A stretch of 64,000 nucleotides of DNA from Heracleum sosnowskyi (lineage: Eukaryota > Streptophyta > Magnoliopsida > Apiales > Apiaceae). Below, one piece after another: positions 1 to 11,338 of the stretch. Every line of letters starts with the position of its first letter. The stretch's first letter is position 1. The position numbers and the translations under genes were made by a program. Under the pieces are notes generated by a model. The model was not told the origin of the DNA. It searched no databases and saw nothing but the letters and a program-made list of their open reading frames with translations. Location: contig CM061244.1 in the NCBI GenBank assembly GCA_030848705.1, positions 47,161,190 to 47,225,189 on the forward strand. The letters are read 5' to 3'.

Positions 1-263
1 TATTTTAGCTCCAATAAAATTAATTTGTTAATAGAAAAGAGTGTTATATTTAATTGATAAACATCTTCTTTAAAAGTTTAAAATTCTATGAATAATATAT
101 ATATAAAAAATATATTTATATTACTTTGAATTAAAAATATTGACAATATTTCAAGGTTTAAAAGTTTACAGATATTATGAAAATTCGTTAATGAATATAA
201 TTTTAAAATTTTTTGAAAAAATCTGTGCATGATATAAGCTAGTATAGTATATATATACTTTAT
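1..263. other. AT-rich flanking sequence
   Basis: Very AT-rich sequence with short homopolymer and TA runs. I see no coding region, RNA gene or recognisable element in it. It is the left flank of the large Tekay-type element. Confidence 0.6.
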
Positions 264-268
264 TTAAC
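264..268. repeat. Target site duplication TTAAC, left
   Basis: The five bases TTAAC just before the left LTR equal the five bases 24988-24992 just after the right LTR. This shows an intact insertion and fixes the LTR ends to the base. Confidence 0.92.
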
Positions 269-686
269 TGTGACGCCCTCCCAATCTGGGGTCATGATCG
301 GGGAGTCACTACAAACTCTATACAATAAACCCGTAAACAATATAGAATAAACATGCAGACGCGACCCCAACTCTACCCTGGATCTTTAACAATTAATGGT
401 GTGAAACAAGCATCCACTATCTAATTCAGTAATACATAAACATAAGTCTCAAAAGTTATTACAACCATATCTTAAAAGTTCTACGTTCTCTATTAAAAAA
501 CACCTTCCAGGTGTGGTCATCACCTACCTGAGCTGGCATCCCAAAAATAACCCTAATAGAAGACTTCCTAGCTGTCTGAAAAGTGCGTACCATCTTCTCG
601 CTTAACTGTGGGTTAGACCAGGGAAAAAGAATGAGCCAAATGCTCAGCAAGTAATAATATAACCAAATAGTTAACCACTGGGGAAC

Positions 687-855
687 AGTTTTCCAATATC
701 AATATGTGTGTCATGGTTATAACAGAATCCATATCAAGGGATTATCAGAACAATGAATTGAATATACAGTTTCAAAGCAGTTTCCAATATCAATATATAT
801 GGCATGGTTTTAGCAGGATCCATATCAAGGGATTATCAGAACAATGACATAAATA
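687..855. repeat. Direct duplication within LTR, about 93 bp period
   Basis: Two adjacent copies share the run from TTTCCAATATCAATAT to GATTATCAGAACAATGA, with a few substitutions. The same pair is present in the right LTR (about 21847-22013), so the duplication predates the insertion. Confidence 0.75.
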
Positions 856-3151
856 TGCCGGACAATACGGGTGATCAGCCACGTAAAGTCCCCATACCGG
901 ACACACAGTCCCTCTGGTCCTTGTATTGGGTCCCAATAGGCACACATTGGCCTTTAGACTAGTCCATCCCTAGTCCATTTATTATAATTAAAAAGTGTTG
1001 GACCGGCGTTTCTCGGCCTCTTACGCCTCCAATCTTAGTTATCCGTGGAAACCACAAATCGGAATTTAAATGAGTCTAAACTTTATTCCTTTTTAAAACA
1101 TGTTCAGGTATAAAGAAGTCCTTTGGAAATCAGATAAGTTCAATCAAAACACTTTGGATTTCTATTAGTGGAATATAGGAAATATTTATCATCGGGTATG
1201 TTCTGGTAATGTACTAGAATGAGAGTTAGGTGTATTCACTTTCAGGTATAAAAAGGGAATGCATAAGTGTATGATCAAATTCAGGTTATAGAATCATAGG
1301 TCATTAGGTTTCAATTCATGGATATGAACAGTGTATAAGGGTTTAAAGAAAAAGGAACTATACAAAATATGGTATACAGAACAACATGGTATATATGAAC
1401 AGAGATAAGGGTTATCAATGAACAATAGGTGTTTTCAGAACTAAAAGTCTATCAAGGCAAGATAGCAATTCATATATGTCAAAATGAAACAATGGAATCG
1501 AAATACGAAAGCAAGTTTGTATTACTTGCCTTAAGTAGCTAAAAAGGGAAATGAGAAATCACTGGTTCTCCACCTTGGCCTTTCCTTTATCTCTAAGTTC
1601 CACTTCCTTGGACTCTACAAAAGAATATATTCTATCTTAGTATGCTCTCTCTAAAATGCTAACCTTTATTCTAAACTACCCAACGCATCCTAAGCGCGTA
1701 AACACACAATAGTTATATCACATAACCTTTACAACCATGTAATAGGCAACAACTCATTTAAGCTCACATCGCATTTAAGTACACATAACATACTCACTTT
1801 ATATAAACATATAAAAATATATAATCTGACTTTCATATCATACCCCACTTGGTATACCCTTAAGTCCACTTGATCATGACAACCATATCACTAACACCTT
1901 TACAACAATGTTTTCATCTCAAAAAGAAACAAAAAATCTGCTGCGCATACTTTACGAAAACATTTTTCATAAATCCAAAAGTAGTCAAACAAATACCAAT
2001 TTTGACAGGCTACTTCCTGATTACTAATACAACTTAGCATAAAAGTTTCAACTTCAGAACACTTTATTTAGATTAAAAATGAACTGTATAAACTAGGTAC
2101 TGAAGCACAGAAAAATCCCTGCTGCGCAACTTTTAGTAAAACACGCATAACTTTTTATTCGTTAACTCTATCGATACAAGGTTTGCGCGTGCACAAACTA
2201 GACTCTAATTAGAACAATTACATCCTAGACTCTCTGTCTAAAGCAACAATTCGCAATTTAGCAAAACAGAACAGGCAGTTTCTGGAAATCCAACATTCTA
2301 CAACATAAACCTCTAATCACTAACATTCTTATTGCATAACCTATGATACAACTAATCAACAATTCTCAACTCCTTAGGCTGCCACAACACTAATAAATCA
2401 GAACCTTAAGGAGGAGTACTCAATTTATGCATTTAAAATCAATTAGCATCAACAATCACTAACACAAGTATTACACCTCTAATCCAAACAAAACCCCAAA
2501 TCGAAATCTTCAATTTAAAATCAAATATCAAACTTGTATAATCTGAAATTCTTTAACTTAACACAATAATTAACATGCAATCACTACAACCTTGAACTTA
2601 CACATCAAACATCCAATACAATCAAATTCTCAAATCAATTTCTTGGATAAAAATCGAAATATAGACATGCAATACAATTCCTTTACATGCAACCAAAAAC
2701 TTAACTAAATACTATTATTAATAAGAGAATCGGACTCAAAAGCATCATCATCGTCCCCGTCGGCTCGCCGGAGCTCATTGCCGACGGCGGCATGATTCGG
2801 AGGTGCCCGGAAAATCGGGTTTCCTTCACAAATCTCGCCAATAATAATCGAACAACACACTAAACACAGAATCGTCACATAACCAATGATTTCGGGCTTG
2901 GATACAACCGATTCACACAAGAAAATTCTGCATGCAAATCGAATCGCACACCCACAAACACTCGGCCATACACACGCATACACATACACATACGCGCATG
3001 TATATATATATATATACATATAATCATCAATATATTTGAGAGAATGAGAGAAAATGAGAGAGAGGATTTACAGAGAAGAAAAATCGAGAGAGAATGGAGA
3101 AGAGAAAGTCGAGCGGTGAGTAACAAAAGGGGCAAAACTGATTGTTGAGGG

Positions 3152-3159
3152 TTTTATAA
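3152..3159 (-). promoter_or_regulatory. TATA box in left LTR
   Basis: Minus-strand TTATAAAA in a GC-richer stretch, followed after about 30 bases by a CT-rich leader typical of plant 5' UTRs. The same site is kept in the other LTR at 24392-24399. Confidence 0.6.
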
Positions 3160-3746
3160 GCCCAGGGGCAAAACAGTAATTTAACAATTCCAAAATCTGA
3201 TTTTTTTAATAAAACAAAACCAATAAGTTGCCCTTCTAAAATCCGAAATAAAATAAAAATAATATCTAAAACTCAAAATTTTATTTTTAAAACAGAGAAT
3301 ACGAATTTACAAGCTCACCCCTATTTTTAAAATATTTTAATGATCAAAATTGAATTAAATATGAATTTTCAAAGTTTTGATCACATAAATGACATTTAAC
3401 TCATAAAATCATTTTTTAAATCCTTAAAGTCAAAACTAAATTCATCCATTAATTTTAGAAACTAATAGAATATAAAAGAAAGGTTGTGAAAAAGATTTCA
3501 CAATAAAAAGAGTCTCCGATGATTTTATAAAATTCCCGGAAGGTCAAAAAGAACTAATTTTTAATAAGAAATTCATATAAAATGCAATTAAAAGCATACA
3601 CATATATTTTAATCCATACCATTCACAAAGTAAACATCTAATTATCACATTTTCAAATATCCACCTTTCACACAATATTCACATATCATAGAACTCAAAT
3701 ATTATTAAATATTAATATTGTACAAGCGTTTTTCTGAGTCGTTATA

Positions 3747-3760
3747 ACCTTCCCCCCTTA
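3747..3760 (-). other. Polypurine tract, Tekay-type element
   Basis: On the minus strand a purine run with six Gs (TAAGGGGGGAAGGT) abuts the 3' LTR. This is the expected primer site for plus-strand DNA synthesis. Confidence 0.85.
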
Positions 3761-3787
3761 AAAATATTCTGTCCCCAGAATCTAACC

Positions 3788-6700
3788 TTATGAAAATAGA
3801 TGCGGATACTTTTCAAGCATCTCGCTCTCAAGTTCCCAAGTCGATTCTTCAACTTTGGGATTCCTCCACAAAACCTTAACTAGCTTAACAATCTTATTCC
3901 TTAATTTCCTATCCATACGATCCTGAATCTCTACAGGTTGTTCTACAAAAGACAAATCAGGTTGAATCTCAAAAGGTTCATATTCGATCACGTGATTTGT
4001 ATCAGGATTAAATTTCTTAAGCATTGATACATGAAAAACGTTATGAATGTGCTCCATGTGTGGTGGTAGCGCTAACTCATATGCAACTTTTCCAATACGT
4101 CTCAGTATCTCAAACGATCCTACGTATCTCGGGCTAAGTTTCCCTTTCTTGCCAAATCTCGTAACTCCTTTCTATGGCGACACTTTTAGCAACACTTGGT
4201 CTCCTTCTTCAAAGCTTATATCCTTCCTGTCTTGGTCCGCGTACTTCCGTTGTCTGTCTTGTGCCGTAACTAGTCTTTTCTGAATGATCTCAATCTTTTC
4301 CTTCGTTTGTTGTACTAGCTCGGGTCCCAAAACTTTTCGTTCTCCCACTTCTTCCCAATATACAGGCGATCTACATTTCCTTCCATACAAAGCTTCATAC
4401 GGGGGCATTCCAATGCTTGCGTGATAACTGTTGTTGTACGAAAACTCTACTAACGGCAAATGTTCATCCCAACTTCCTTTAAAATCCAGTGCACAGGCTC
4501 TAAGCATGTCTTCAATGGTTTGAATTGTTCGTTCACTCTGGCCATCAGTTTGTGGATGATATGCGGTACTCATCTTAAGCTTGGTACCCAGACATTCTTG
4601 AAATTGTCTCCAAAATCGGGAGTTAAACCTTGGGTCACGATCCGACACAATGGTTACTGGAACTCCGTGGCGTGTCACGACTTCCTTCAGATATAGCTGT
4701 ACTAACCTATCCAATGAGAATCTTTCATTGATTGGGAGAAAATGTGCAGACTTGGTCAGACGGTCTATAATTACCCATATGGCATCATGATTAGCTTTTG
4801 TCCTCGGCAGTCCAACAATAAAATCCATGGCAAGATGTTCCTACTTCCATTCAGGAATATCCAATGGCTGCAATAGTCCGCTCGGCTTTTGATGTTCGGC
4901 TTTGACTCGTTGACAAGTATAACATTTACTTATCCATTCGGCGATTTCTCTTTTCATATCAGGCCACCAGAAATGTTCCTTCAAATCTCGATACATTTTC
5001 GTGCTACCAGGGTGAATTGAGTACTGTGAACTATGAGCTTCCCGCAAGATTTCATTCTTCAATTCTGTCACATTTGGAATCCATATCCTTGTAGAAAATC
5101 TCAAAACTCCTTGGTCATCCTTTTGGGTGCAGATCTCTTCACCAGTCAATGTGTTCATCTCTTGGTTCATAACCTCCTCTTGACATCTTCGTATCTTTTC
5201 CAACAATTCCGGTTGAAACGTCATAGCGTTGAGAACTTCGTCAGTAACTTCCGAATCATAGACTTCTAGTTTCAACTTCTCAAATTCTTGAAGCAATTCC
5301 TTAGGTATAGTTAATACTACAATCATTCGCCACAACATTCGCTTTTCCCGGGTGATAGTTAATACTACAATCATAATCCTTAATTAGCTCCAACCATCTC
5401 CGTTGCCTCATGTTCAATTCCTTCTGAGTGAATATATACTTTAAGCTCTTATGATCCGTGTAGATTTCACACTTCTCTCCGTAGAGATAATGTCTCCAAA
5501 TTTTCAGCGCGAATACGATAGCTGCTAATTCCAAATCATGAGTTGGGTACTTCTGTTCGTGCGGTTTGAGTTGTCGTGAAGCATACGCGATCACTTTTCC
5601 ATGTTGCATTAAAACACATCCTAATCCTTTGTGTGAAGCATCACTGTAGATAACGAAATTTCCTTGATCATCTCGTAAGACTAACACTGGTGCTGTCACT
5701 AATCTTCCTTTCAGCTCTTGGAAACTTTCCTCACATTTCTCAGTCCAAACAAACTTCTCATTCTTCCGAGTCAGTGCAGTTAATGGTGTAGCTATCTTTG
5801 AAAAATCTTGAACAAATCTCCGGTAGTATCCAGCTAATCCGAGAAAACTTCTCACTTCAGTAGGGGTCTTTGGTCTTTCCCAATTAACCACAGCTTCAAT
5901 CTTGGCAGGGTCTACTCTCACTCCTTCTCGACTAATAATGTGACCAAGAAATTGTACTTCCTCCAACCAGAATTCACACTTCGAAAACTTCGCATATAAC
6001 TTTTCCTTCCTCAAGACTTCCAATGAAATCCTTAGATGTTCTGCATGAGCTTCCGAAGACTTTGAATATATCAGGATGTCATCAATAAATACAATCACAA
6101 ACTTATCCAAATACGTTCGAAACACTCGGTTCATCAAATCCATAAACACAGCCGGGGCATTAGTTAATCCAAATGGCATCACTAAAAATTCGTAATGTCC
6201 ATATCTCGTGCGAAAAGCAGTCTTCGAAACGTCTTCAGGCTTGATCTTCAGTTGATGGTATCCAGATCTTAAATCAATCTTTGAGAAATAGGCTGCTCCT
6301 TTGAGTTGATCAAATAAATCATCGATTCGCGGTAACGGGTACTTATTCTTTATAGTCAACTGGTTGAGTCCTCGATAATCTATACACAATCTCATACTCC
6401 CGTCTTTCTTCTTGACAAATAATACTGGCGCTCCCCACGGCGATATACTAGGCCTTATAACTCCTTTATCCAGAAGATCTTGTAGCTGCGTAGCCAATTC
6501 CTTCATTTCTGTCGGTGCCATTCTGTAAGGTGCCTTTGATACTGGTTCCGTTCCAGGTGCCAAATCAATCGTAAATTCTACTTCTCGATCTGTAGGTAAT
6601 CCGGGTAGTTCGTCAGGAAAAACTTCAGGGAACTCATTTACAACTGGTATCTCCTCCATCTTCAACACTTGCTTCTCCACATCCACAACATGAGCCAAAT

Positions 6701-7033
6701 AAGCTTCACAACCTTGTCGAAGTAGTCGTGTCGTTTGCATTAACGTTAAGAACTTCCTAGTTTGTCTTTGACCTTGAAACACCACTTCTTGATCTTCGTC
6801 CACACGCAATCTTACTTGCTTTTTCCTACATTCAATCTGTGCATCGCAATCTACTAACCAAACCATTCCTAGGATAACATCGAATTCTCCATTTTGAACG
6901 GTATCAAATCCGCATGAAAAAGATATCCACCGATCTCTATTTTACAGTTAGGACACACTTGGTCTACGGGAACTCTATCCTGGTTAGCCACTTCTATTAC
7001 TAACGTCCTTTCCAATGGTTGTATCTCACATTG
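3788..7033 (-). pseudogene. pol: pol of Tekay-type element, 5'-truncated and broken
   Basis: Encodes the protease tail, reverse transcriptase, RNase H, integrase and a chromodomain-like C-terminus. Visible signatures include the RT catalytic FIDD (near 6080), RNase H YSDASHKGLG (near 5640) and YTDHKSLKY, the integrase zinc region with HPG and CYTCQ (near 4920-5020), and the catalytic core with MDF, SDRDPRF and QTDGQSE. Lesions: a one-base frameshift near 6893-6905; a deletion filled by a copied 20-base segment near 5307-5374, which removes the RNase H/integrase junction and shifts frame; and two Trp codons turned into TAG at 4841-4843 and 4172-4174. The chromodomain-like tail (3788-4057) follows the last stop in the same frame. 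The upstream protease half is at 18957-20230, beyond the copia insertion. Confidence 0.92.
7029..7033. repeat. Target site duplication CATTG, left
   Basis: Equals 18957-18961 and flanks the copia element. Confidence 0.92.
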
Positions 7034-7551
7034 TGTTAGGCCGAATACACAATATATAATCAATATATGTATGAGAATAACAATCAAGAACACAAGTTTG
7101 TAAATCAACAAACTGAATTATATTAAATAATTCTCTCTTAGTGATGTTAATGAATCACAAAGAGCTACTAGGTTACAAGAATAATATTTTCAATAATCGC
7201 ATCCCTTCTAGGGATAACCTATCTGTGTTTATATAATACACAGTTACAATCAATCTCTAATTGATACTCCTACAAATTAGCTATACAATTGTAATCAATT
7301 AGAATTGCTTCAGTCCTCTGTCCAGTCTCCTTAGCTGTATCAATATATTCTGCTTCTTTCCATCTTCAGAATATATTGCTTCTAGAATCTTCATAATATG
7401 CACCGACAGCTAAATCGACTTTCACCCTGTCAGACTTTAACAAACTCTGACCGGCTTCCATGTAAACTCTGATAAGTACTTCAGACTAAACTCTGAACAA
7501 TACCTGTTACTTAAACACTGATTAAACAAACATCAGCAATTATATCTAACA
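7034..7551 (-). repeat. 3' LTR of first Sirevirus
   Basis: A 518 bp repeat, nearly identical to 18439-18956. It contains a minus-strand TATATAAA (7228-7235) and three copies of AAACTCTG (near 7440-7500), the motif that recurs throughout this element. Confidence 0.95.
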
Positions 7552-7562
7552 ATCTCCCCCAA
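7552..7562 (-). other. Polypurine tract, first Sirevirus
   Basis: On the minus strand TTGGGGGAGAT directly abuts the 3' LTR start TGTTAG. The core GGGGGAG recurs inside the element (for example 9101-9107 and near 14394, 14451 and 14543). Confidence 0.85.
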
Positions 7563-7696
7563 CTTGTGCATAATAAAAATGTACAAGTTAAACAGATAAT
7601 TGATGATGTCAAAACATATAACAAATGCAGTGTTTAATCATAACAGAGTTTAATTTTAACTTAGAACAGAAAACTTTAAAAACTTACAGTCAGACT

Positions 7697-10600
7697 TTAT
7701 TTGATTTCTTGAATATCAGGAACAGTTCTGAGATAATCCATGAGAAGTCTTCTTTCAGCCCTTTCCAGCTCTTCAACCATAACTTTCTTCAACTCTCTCA
7801 ACTCTGGATCAGATTCTCCAGTCTGATAAATTGCAGCTCTCAAAGAATAGATGGAATTTTTCCTCATCTCATTCCCTAGCCTAATAAAATATGGTTTATC
7901 AGAGTCTAGATTGAATTCTAAGACTTTAACTCCCAGATCAGTCCTTAGTCTTGCACTGTTTCTTTTCATTTCTACAATCTTTCCATGAGCATCTTTATAC
8001 TTAGGGATGTAAGCACTTGTAATTTTAGCACCACTGAGAACCTTTGCTCTCATCATCCTTACTCTCAAAACTTCAGCAGCATTTTGAGTCCTTTGATTTC
8101 TGACTTTGAGTAGATATAAGACATATTCTAACTCTTCAGCCATTTTCAAATGTATATCATTTTCAACTATTCTGTATACTCTGCCATCAGCCATGAAGTA
8201 TAACAGAAAGTCCTTCCTAAGTCCCTTATGATGAATTAACTGAACAGACTCTAGCTTGTCAAGGCTCTCTTGAGTAACCCCAACACCAGGTTCTGCCAGT
8301 GAAGTTTGATCCATTGGACTGTTATTTATCCTCTTCTCTCTGTGTGAACCTAAACCAGACTTGTCATAAGATTGTTTTCCATGTACTGTCCTGGTTTGAG
8401 AAAAATCCACAGGTTCTAATGTAAGAGTTTCAGGAAGTACAGGTCTTAAGAAACCTTTGAGTTGAGTTTGTACAACTTGAGCCTTGTCAGAGGTTGTCAC
8501 AATTTTAGTAGCAATATCAACATGAGCAACGTCAGAGGTTGATTTGTTTATCCTTGATTCAACTTGAGCAATGTCAGAGGTTGAATAAATCTTCTTTGGT
8601 AACTGTTCTTCTTCTACCAGTTTACCTTTTCCTTTGTCATTTCTTGAAATAGTAGGTCTCCTTGAGTATTGCAAACTTTGATCAGAGTTTACATTATCTT
8701 TAATAGATATTCCTATCTCTTTTCTCCTTGGAGCTTTACCTTTCTTTGTATAAGTACCAGCTTCCATTTTCTTCTGGTGCTCTTCATTTATCATTTTTAA
8801 TTCAGCATCATAATCCTCAACTGTTACCTCACCACCATGCTCTTCTAAAAACATTTTAGTAGCAATTTCCTCATCTGTGGTAGGCTTATCAGAGATTATC
8901 AAACTTTTGAGTTTTGAACCACTGGCAGAGTTTGCATTTCCCTTACCAGAGTTTGATCTTCTATCAGAGTTTGATCTTCTTGGTAGTCTTCTATCAGAGT
9001 TTAATCTTAAACTCTTTCCATCTCCCTTGTTTCCACCATCATTACCATCATCCCTCCGTCTCAGAGTTTGAGTGTCTTTGCATTTGTCACTTGGTACACT
9101 CTCCCCCTTTTTGACATCATCAGAAAGTAGTACTGATGTCAGCAACTCAATTGCAGTAGAAATTGAAGTCAGTTGGGCAGACATAGCAGTCTGGTTGTCC
9201 TCAATTTGCCCAAGCCTCTTCTGAATTTCATCAGAGTCCTTAGCTTGCTTCTTGAACATAGAATTGTAGTAAGATCTATCATTCTTCAGAGTAAGATCTC
9301 TCATACCAACTTCATTCCTCAAAGCAGTGACCTCCTTATGAGACTCATCAAATCTGTTGTGAAGAGATTTAATTTGAATCACAGTGGCCTTTAGATTTGT
9401 AATAACATCAGAAGATGAAATGGTTTTGATAGACTGATTAACAAAATCAGCAGCCCTCTGAGCAGAAAAAACACAATCAGCATCTGCCCAGTTCTTGAAG
9501 TACATATCTTGAAAGTACTTAGTATTAGCACGATTTGCTTCTCTTATAGTATCAGAGTCTGCATCTTCTAATAATTCAACCTGGATATCAGGATTAAAAT
9601 GAGCATCTTCACTATCATCAGAATGTACTGCATTGTCTTCTTGATTTTCTTCAGCATCTGGAATATCTTGCTGTACAGCTTCAGGAGTTTCAGAGTTTAG
9701 ATTTGCAACTAACTCTGCTTCTCTGTGAACAACCTCAACAACCGACTGTTGTAGAGCTTCAAGCAACAAGTCATCATTGTTTTCCACATGAACCTTAAGA
9801 CTTTCAGAGTTTGTTGGAAAAACCTCTGCTTCAACACAATTCTCTCCTGTAGCTTCATTTAAAATCTTTTCTACTTCTACTGCTGGAACAACCTCAGCTT
9901 TCTCAATATTTTCAACAATCTGCTCAGAAGAGACAGATTTTGCTGCCTGATCAACTTCTTCACCCAATTCAGGAATCTGATTTGTGACAGAGAGAATCTC
10001 TGTATGAGTTGCCATTGATTCTTCAAGTACCAGAGTGGCTTGATCAGCTGCCACATCCTCAGTGTTACAAACACTGACAGCAGGATGTGCTTCATTAACA
10101 TTTGCCATTTCAAAATCAGCATTAAAATCTTGTTCAAAAACCTCAGCTTCTGTTTCAGCATTTGCCATATCAGACACAGAGACTGCTTCAACATTTTCAG
10201 CATCCTCCTGAACAAAAACTTCAGGAGCTTCAGCAACTTTTGAAAAAACATTCTCAGCACCAAATAAATGTGCTGCTACTAGTCTTCTTTTCCTTTGATG
10301 AAGAGTTTCATCATCAGTTTCACTTTCCTCATTAACAGCATCAGACTTTGCCCTGCTGGCCCTTCTTTTCTTTAACTGTTTCTTCTGAGGCATATCAGCA
10401 GTGTTTGATACCCCAGCTTCAGTAGTTGGCTTAACAGACTTTGCTGGTTTAAAAGCCCTATGTTTGATTCTTCCACCAGTACGAATTGATTGGGAAGGAG
10501 CAGCTTCTGTTCTTACTGGTTCTGGTTGTTGTTCTGCTTGAATAGAGTTAGCCAAAAACTGTTGCACTAACGCAGGTAGCAAAAGATCACCTACATTTCC

Positions 10601-11338
10601 TTTCTTTACATCCTTATTGATAAGATCAGAAAATACCCTCTTGTGTAATTTAAAACAAGAAACATCTTCTTCAATTACTTGTACTCCTTCAACACAGTAA
10701 GAGAATAAAATCTGACAGAATCTGGAAAAATAGACGACTCCTCTATTCTCTGTCATTTTCTCTCCTAGATTATTCAAAACAAGTCGTGCAAAATCAAAAT
10801 GATTATCATATAAAAGAGAATACCCGATTTGCAGACTGTCTGTGGGAATAGCATCCCAGTTTGTGCATTTCTTTCCAAACGTTCTTGTGATGCAATCAAA
10901 GAAGAAGCTCCATTCCTTCCGTAAGAATGGTCGTTTTAACTGTCCAATCTTGTTCAAGGGTCTAGAATACCCAATCTCTCGCATCATCCTTATCAAATCT
11001 TCATCACCCATGCCAATAGTATATGATGAAAACTCAGGAAACCCCATTGCAGCACGAATGGTTCCAGCAGTAATCACATACTCTGTTTCTTCATATTCAA
11101 AGATTATAGATGGATTCCCAGTTTCACCACCATCATCATACATCCCCGACTCCCAGAACGCCTTGATTTGTAAACCAGAGAGTTTTGCTGGTTCAACTAA
11201 AGCACGCCCAATCGCTGACTGAGCAAGAAAATCTTGAATCATATGAAAAGCTTCTGGGGCATTAACAGTATTTAGTGGTGCTGCATAATTGTTTGGAACA
11301 AATTCTAACCCAGAAGAAACAAACGCTGTAGTCGCCAT
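7697..11338 (-). CDS. Sirevirus env-like / extra ORF, intact
   Basis: A 1213-codon uninterrupted frame downstream of pol, in the place of the env-like gene of Sireviruses. Residues about 1-270 form a globular, conserved-looking part (for example LSGLQIKAFWESGMYDD, and the RPFLRKEWSFFFD run) with weak resemblance to the matching part of the second Sirevirus (50103 onward). A long Glu/Val-rich acidic middle follows, then a probable coiled coil (about 680-770) ending in DDVKKGE, and a basic, Ser-rich C-terminal third. I see no clear signal peptide or convincing transmembrane segment, so an envelope role is unproven. The start is ATG with a CT-rich leader and a TATA-like site 118 bases upstream. 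It is intact although pol of the same element is broken. Confidence 0.85.
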   Translation of the reverse strand: MATTAFVSSGLEFVPNNYAAPLNTVNAPEAFHMIQDFLAQSAIGRALVEPAKLSGLQIKAFWESGMYDDGGETGNPSIIFEYEETEYVITAGTIRAAMGFPEFSSYTIGMGDEDLIRMMREIGYSRPLNKIGQLKRPFLRKEWSFFFDCITRTFGKKCTNWDAIPTDSLQIGYSLLYDNHFDFARLVLNNLGEKMTENRGVVYFSRFCQILFSYCVEGVQVIEEDVSCFKLHKRVFSDLINKDVKKGNVGDLLLPALVQQFLANSIQAEQQPEPVRTEAAPSQSIRTGGRIKHRAFKPAKSVKPTTEAGVSNTADMPQKKQLKKRRASRAKSDAVNEESETDDETLHQRKRRLVAAHLFGAENVFSKVAEAPEVFVQEDAENVEAVSVSDMANAETEAEVFEQDFNADFEMANVNEAHPAVSVCNTEDVAADQATLVLEESMATHTEILSVTNQIPELGEEVDQAAKSVSSEQIVENIEKAEVVPAVEVEKILNEATGENCVEAEVFPTNSESLKVHVENNDDLLLEALQQSVVEVVHREAELVANLNSETPEAVQQDIPDAEENQEDNAVHSDDSEDAHFNPDIQVELLEDADSDTIREANRANTKYFQDMYFKNWADADCVFSAQRAADFVNQSIKTISSSDVITNLKATVIQIKSLHNRFDESHKEVTALRNEVGMRDLTLKNDRSYYNSMFKKQAKDSDEIQKRLGQIEDNQTAMSAQLTSISTAIELLTSVLLSDDVKKGESVPSDKCKDTQTLRRRDDGNDGGNKGDGKSLRLNSDRRLPRRSNSDRRSNSGKGNANSASGSKLKSLIISDKPTTDEEIATKMFLEEHGGEVTVEDYDAELKMINEEHQKKMEAGTYTKKGKAPRRKEIGISIKDNVNSDQSLQYSRRPTISRNDKGKGKLVEEEQLPKKIYSTSDIAQVESRINKSTSDVAHVDIATKIVTTSDKAQVVQTQLKGFLRPVLPETLTLEPVDFSQTRTVHGKQSYDKSGLGSHREKRINNSPMDQTSLAEPGVGVTQESLDKLESVQLIHHKGLRKDFLLYFMADGRVYRIVENDIHLKMAEELEYVLYLLKVRNQRTQNAAEVLRVRMMRAKVLSGAKITSAYIPKYKDAHGKIVEMKRNSARLRTDLGVKVLEFNLDSDKPYFIRLGNEMRKNSIYSLRAAIYQTGESDPELRELKKVMVEELERAERRLLMDYLRTVPDIQEIK
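9101..9112 (-). other. Internal polypurine-like tract in env-like ORF
   Basis: Minus-strand AAAAAGGGGGAG encoding part of DDVKKGE. The second Sirevirus has the identical 12 bases at the equivalent place (52919-52930). Extra polypurine tracts are a known trait of Sireviruses, but a priming role here is inferred. Confidence 0.5.

Larger units (their letters stand above)
269..3746 (-). repeat. 3' LTR of Tekay-type element
   Basis: A 3478 bp repeat, the downstream LTR because the element reads on the minus strand. Read in element orientation it starts TATAACGAC and ends GGCGTCACA, so its ends are TA...CA and not TG...CA. Against the other LTR it lacks about 88 bp near 850 (right-copy 22018-22105) and has a longer TA microsatellite near 3000. 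It holds a roughly 93 bp direct duplication (about 687-855) and the same TATA region and short ORF as the other copy. Confidence 0.95.

Noticed and set aside
10842..11222. 126-codon plus-strand ORF
   Set aside because: It is the antisense shadow of the conserved start of the env-like ORF, with no protein features of its own.
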